DNA from: Euryarchaeota archaeon UBA125
Lineage (GTDB): Archaea; Thermoplasmatota; Poseidoniia; Poseidoniales; Thalassarchaeaceae
Assembly (NCBI GenBank): GCA_002502625.1
Contig: DAPV01000012.1
Span: 1-6,727, forward strand
Reading direction: 5' to 3'
DNA length: 6,727 nt
The position numbers were made by a program, and so were the translations under genes. The notes under the pieces were generated by a model. The model was given only the letters and a program-made list of their open reading frames with translations, was not told the origin of the DNA and searched no databases. Positions 6,349 through 6,727 of this stretch are shown one piece after another. Within the stretch, counting starts at the first letter, position 1. The number at the start of each line of letters is the position of its first letter.

Positions 6349-6389
6349 TCAAACAAATGATTCCTGCTCGATAGAGTTCTCTGATTCCC
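6311..6389 (-). terminator. Hairpin plus T-rich run at the end of the membrane hydrolase gene
   Basis: GGGAATCAGGAGAA (6335-6348) and TTCTCTGATTCCC (6377-6389) form a 13-bp stem with one bulged base. Read on the minus strand, the stem is followed by TTTTCTGTTTTATTTCTC. Archaeal polymerase stops at T-rich runs, so termination of the minus-strand gene is plausible. The upstream arm lies within the gene and the stop codon sits in the loop. An alternative inner pairing uses CAGGAGAATC (6341-6350) with GATTCCTG (6359-6366). Confidence 0.5.
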
Positions 6390-6727
6390 AAACCCAATAC
6401 GTTCTAGATTGTCTTACAATTGCAAAGACGATACTGAAAGCAATTACACTGAGGAAAATCTCAATGGGACCCCATAGCCATGCATCAAACCAACCATTGA
6501 AAATAAATGGGAAAGGATAGAACGGTTGTAGTCCAAAAATGCCTGTATGTGATGGGAGATCCATCAAAATATGCGAAAGGTATCCGAGAATTGCTAAGGG
6601 AGCTGCACGATGTTTGTTCCAAAATGGTAAAACAAAAAAGGACCAAAAAATAAATCCGTGAGAAAATAACCAAGTTTGATACGTCCAGTGTTGAAGGATT
6701 TCTGGGTGATTTATGAAATCTTGAGAA
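6349..6727 (-). CDS. Membrane-bound metal-dependent hydrolase, YdjM-like (N-terminal part outside window)
   Basis: The frame is open from the right edge to a TGA at 6349-6351, giving 125 codons with no ATG near the edge, so the start lies beyond the window. The visible part has three hydrophobic segments. The second carries SHILMDLPSHTG (codons around 6576-6541), an H-x3-D box with a second His. A further His lies upstream in FSHGF. This histidine/aspartate pattern between membrane helices, followed by a Phe/Pro-rich PFYPFPF stretch, is typical of the YdjM/LexA-binding-type inner-membrane hydrolase family, whose substrate is not established. The gene ends in a polar, acidic tail. It shares its direction with the SerK-like gene, but the gap and terminator-like hairpin suggest separate transcripts. 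The family call is by motif, and the function is unknown. Confidence 0.7.
   Translation of the reverse strand, partial: SQDFINHPEILQHWTYQTWLFSHGFIFWSFFVLPFWNKHRAAPLAILGYLSHILMDLPSHTGIFGLQPFYPFPFIFNGWFDAWLWGPIEIFLSVIAFSIVFAIVRQSRTYWVWESENSIEQESFV

Noticed and set aside
6485..6673. A 62-codon minus-strand reading frame overlapping the membrane hydrolase
   Set aside because: The neighbouring frame gives the coherent H-x3-D membrane protein and runs open to the window edge. This one has no recognisable pattern.
1..6727. CRISPR array, insertion sequence, tRNA or prophage elements
   Set aside because: No spaced direct repeats, transposase motifs, terminal inverted repeats or cloverleaf-like sequence was found on reading both strands.

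Overview
The window looks archaeal, most likely a planktonic marine euryarchaeon of the Marine Group II/III (Poseidoniales-like) type. This is an inference. It rests on AT-rich DNA, a transporter subunit with a large acidic calcium-repeat (TSP3-like) ectodomain rich in N-glycosylation sequons, tightly packed genes with ATGA overlaps, and an archaeal-style ParB/SerK-like protein. No rRNA or other marker gene is present to prove it.

Plus strand, 1-5826: four genes read as one transcription unit. The first is the 3' part of a very large PstA-type phosphate permease. Its visible order is an ectodomain of about 510 residues, an extra multi-pass membrane region, and then the PstA core. An ATGA overlap leads into PstB, the phosphate ABC ATPase, which here carries an N-terminal TerB-like helical domain. 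After a 35-base gap come two P-loop kinases of the thymidylate-kinase fold, again joined by an ATGA overlap. The first has an intact Walker A. The second is a paralogue with a degenerate P-loop (Lys to Arg, Thr to Met) and other lost motifs, and looks like a pseudoenzyme partner. No phoU lies directly downstream of pstB, where it is often found.

Minus strand, 5821-6727: a short ParB/sulfiredoxin-fold protein resembling archaeal free-serine kinase (SerK-like) proteins converges on the kinase pair, and the two stop regions overlap by 6 bases. An intergenic stretch of about 135 bases holds several short palindromes. It is followed by the C-terminal part of a membrane-bound metal-dependent hydrolase (YdjM-like) that runs off the right edge. 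A bulged hairpin followed by T-rich sequence sits at the 3' end of that gene and may terminate it.

Working picture: a phosphate-import module with an unusual exterior sensor or scaffold on the permease and an extra cytoplasmic domain on the ATPase, co-transcribed with a probable heteromeric nucleotide-kinase-like pair. The kinase pair and the two fused accessory domains are the best candidates for undescribed biology.
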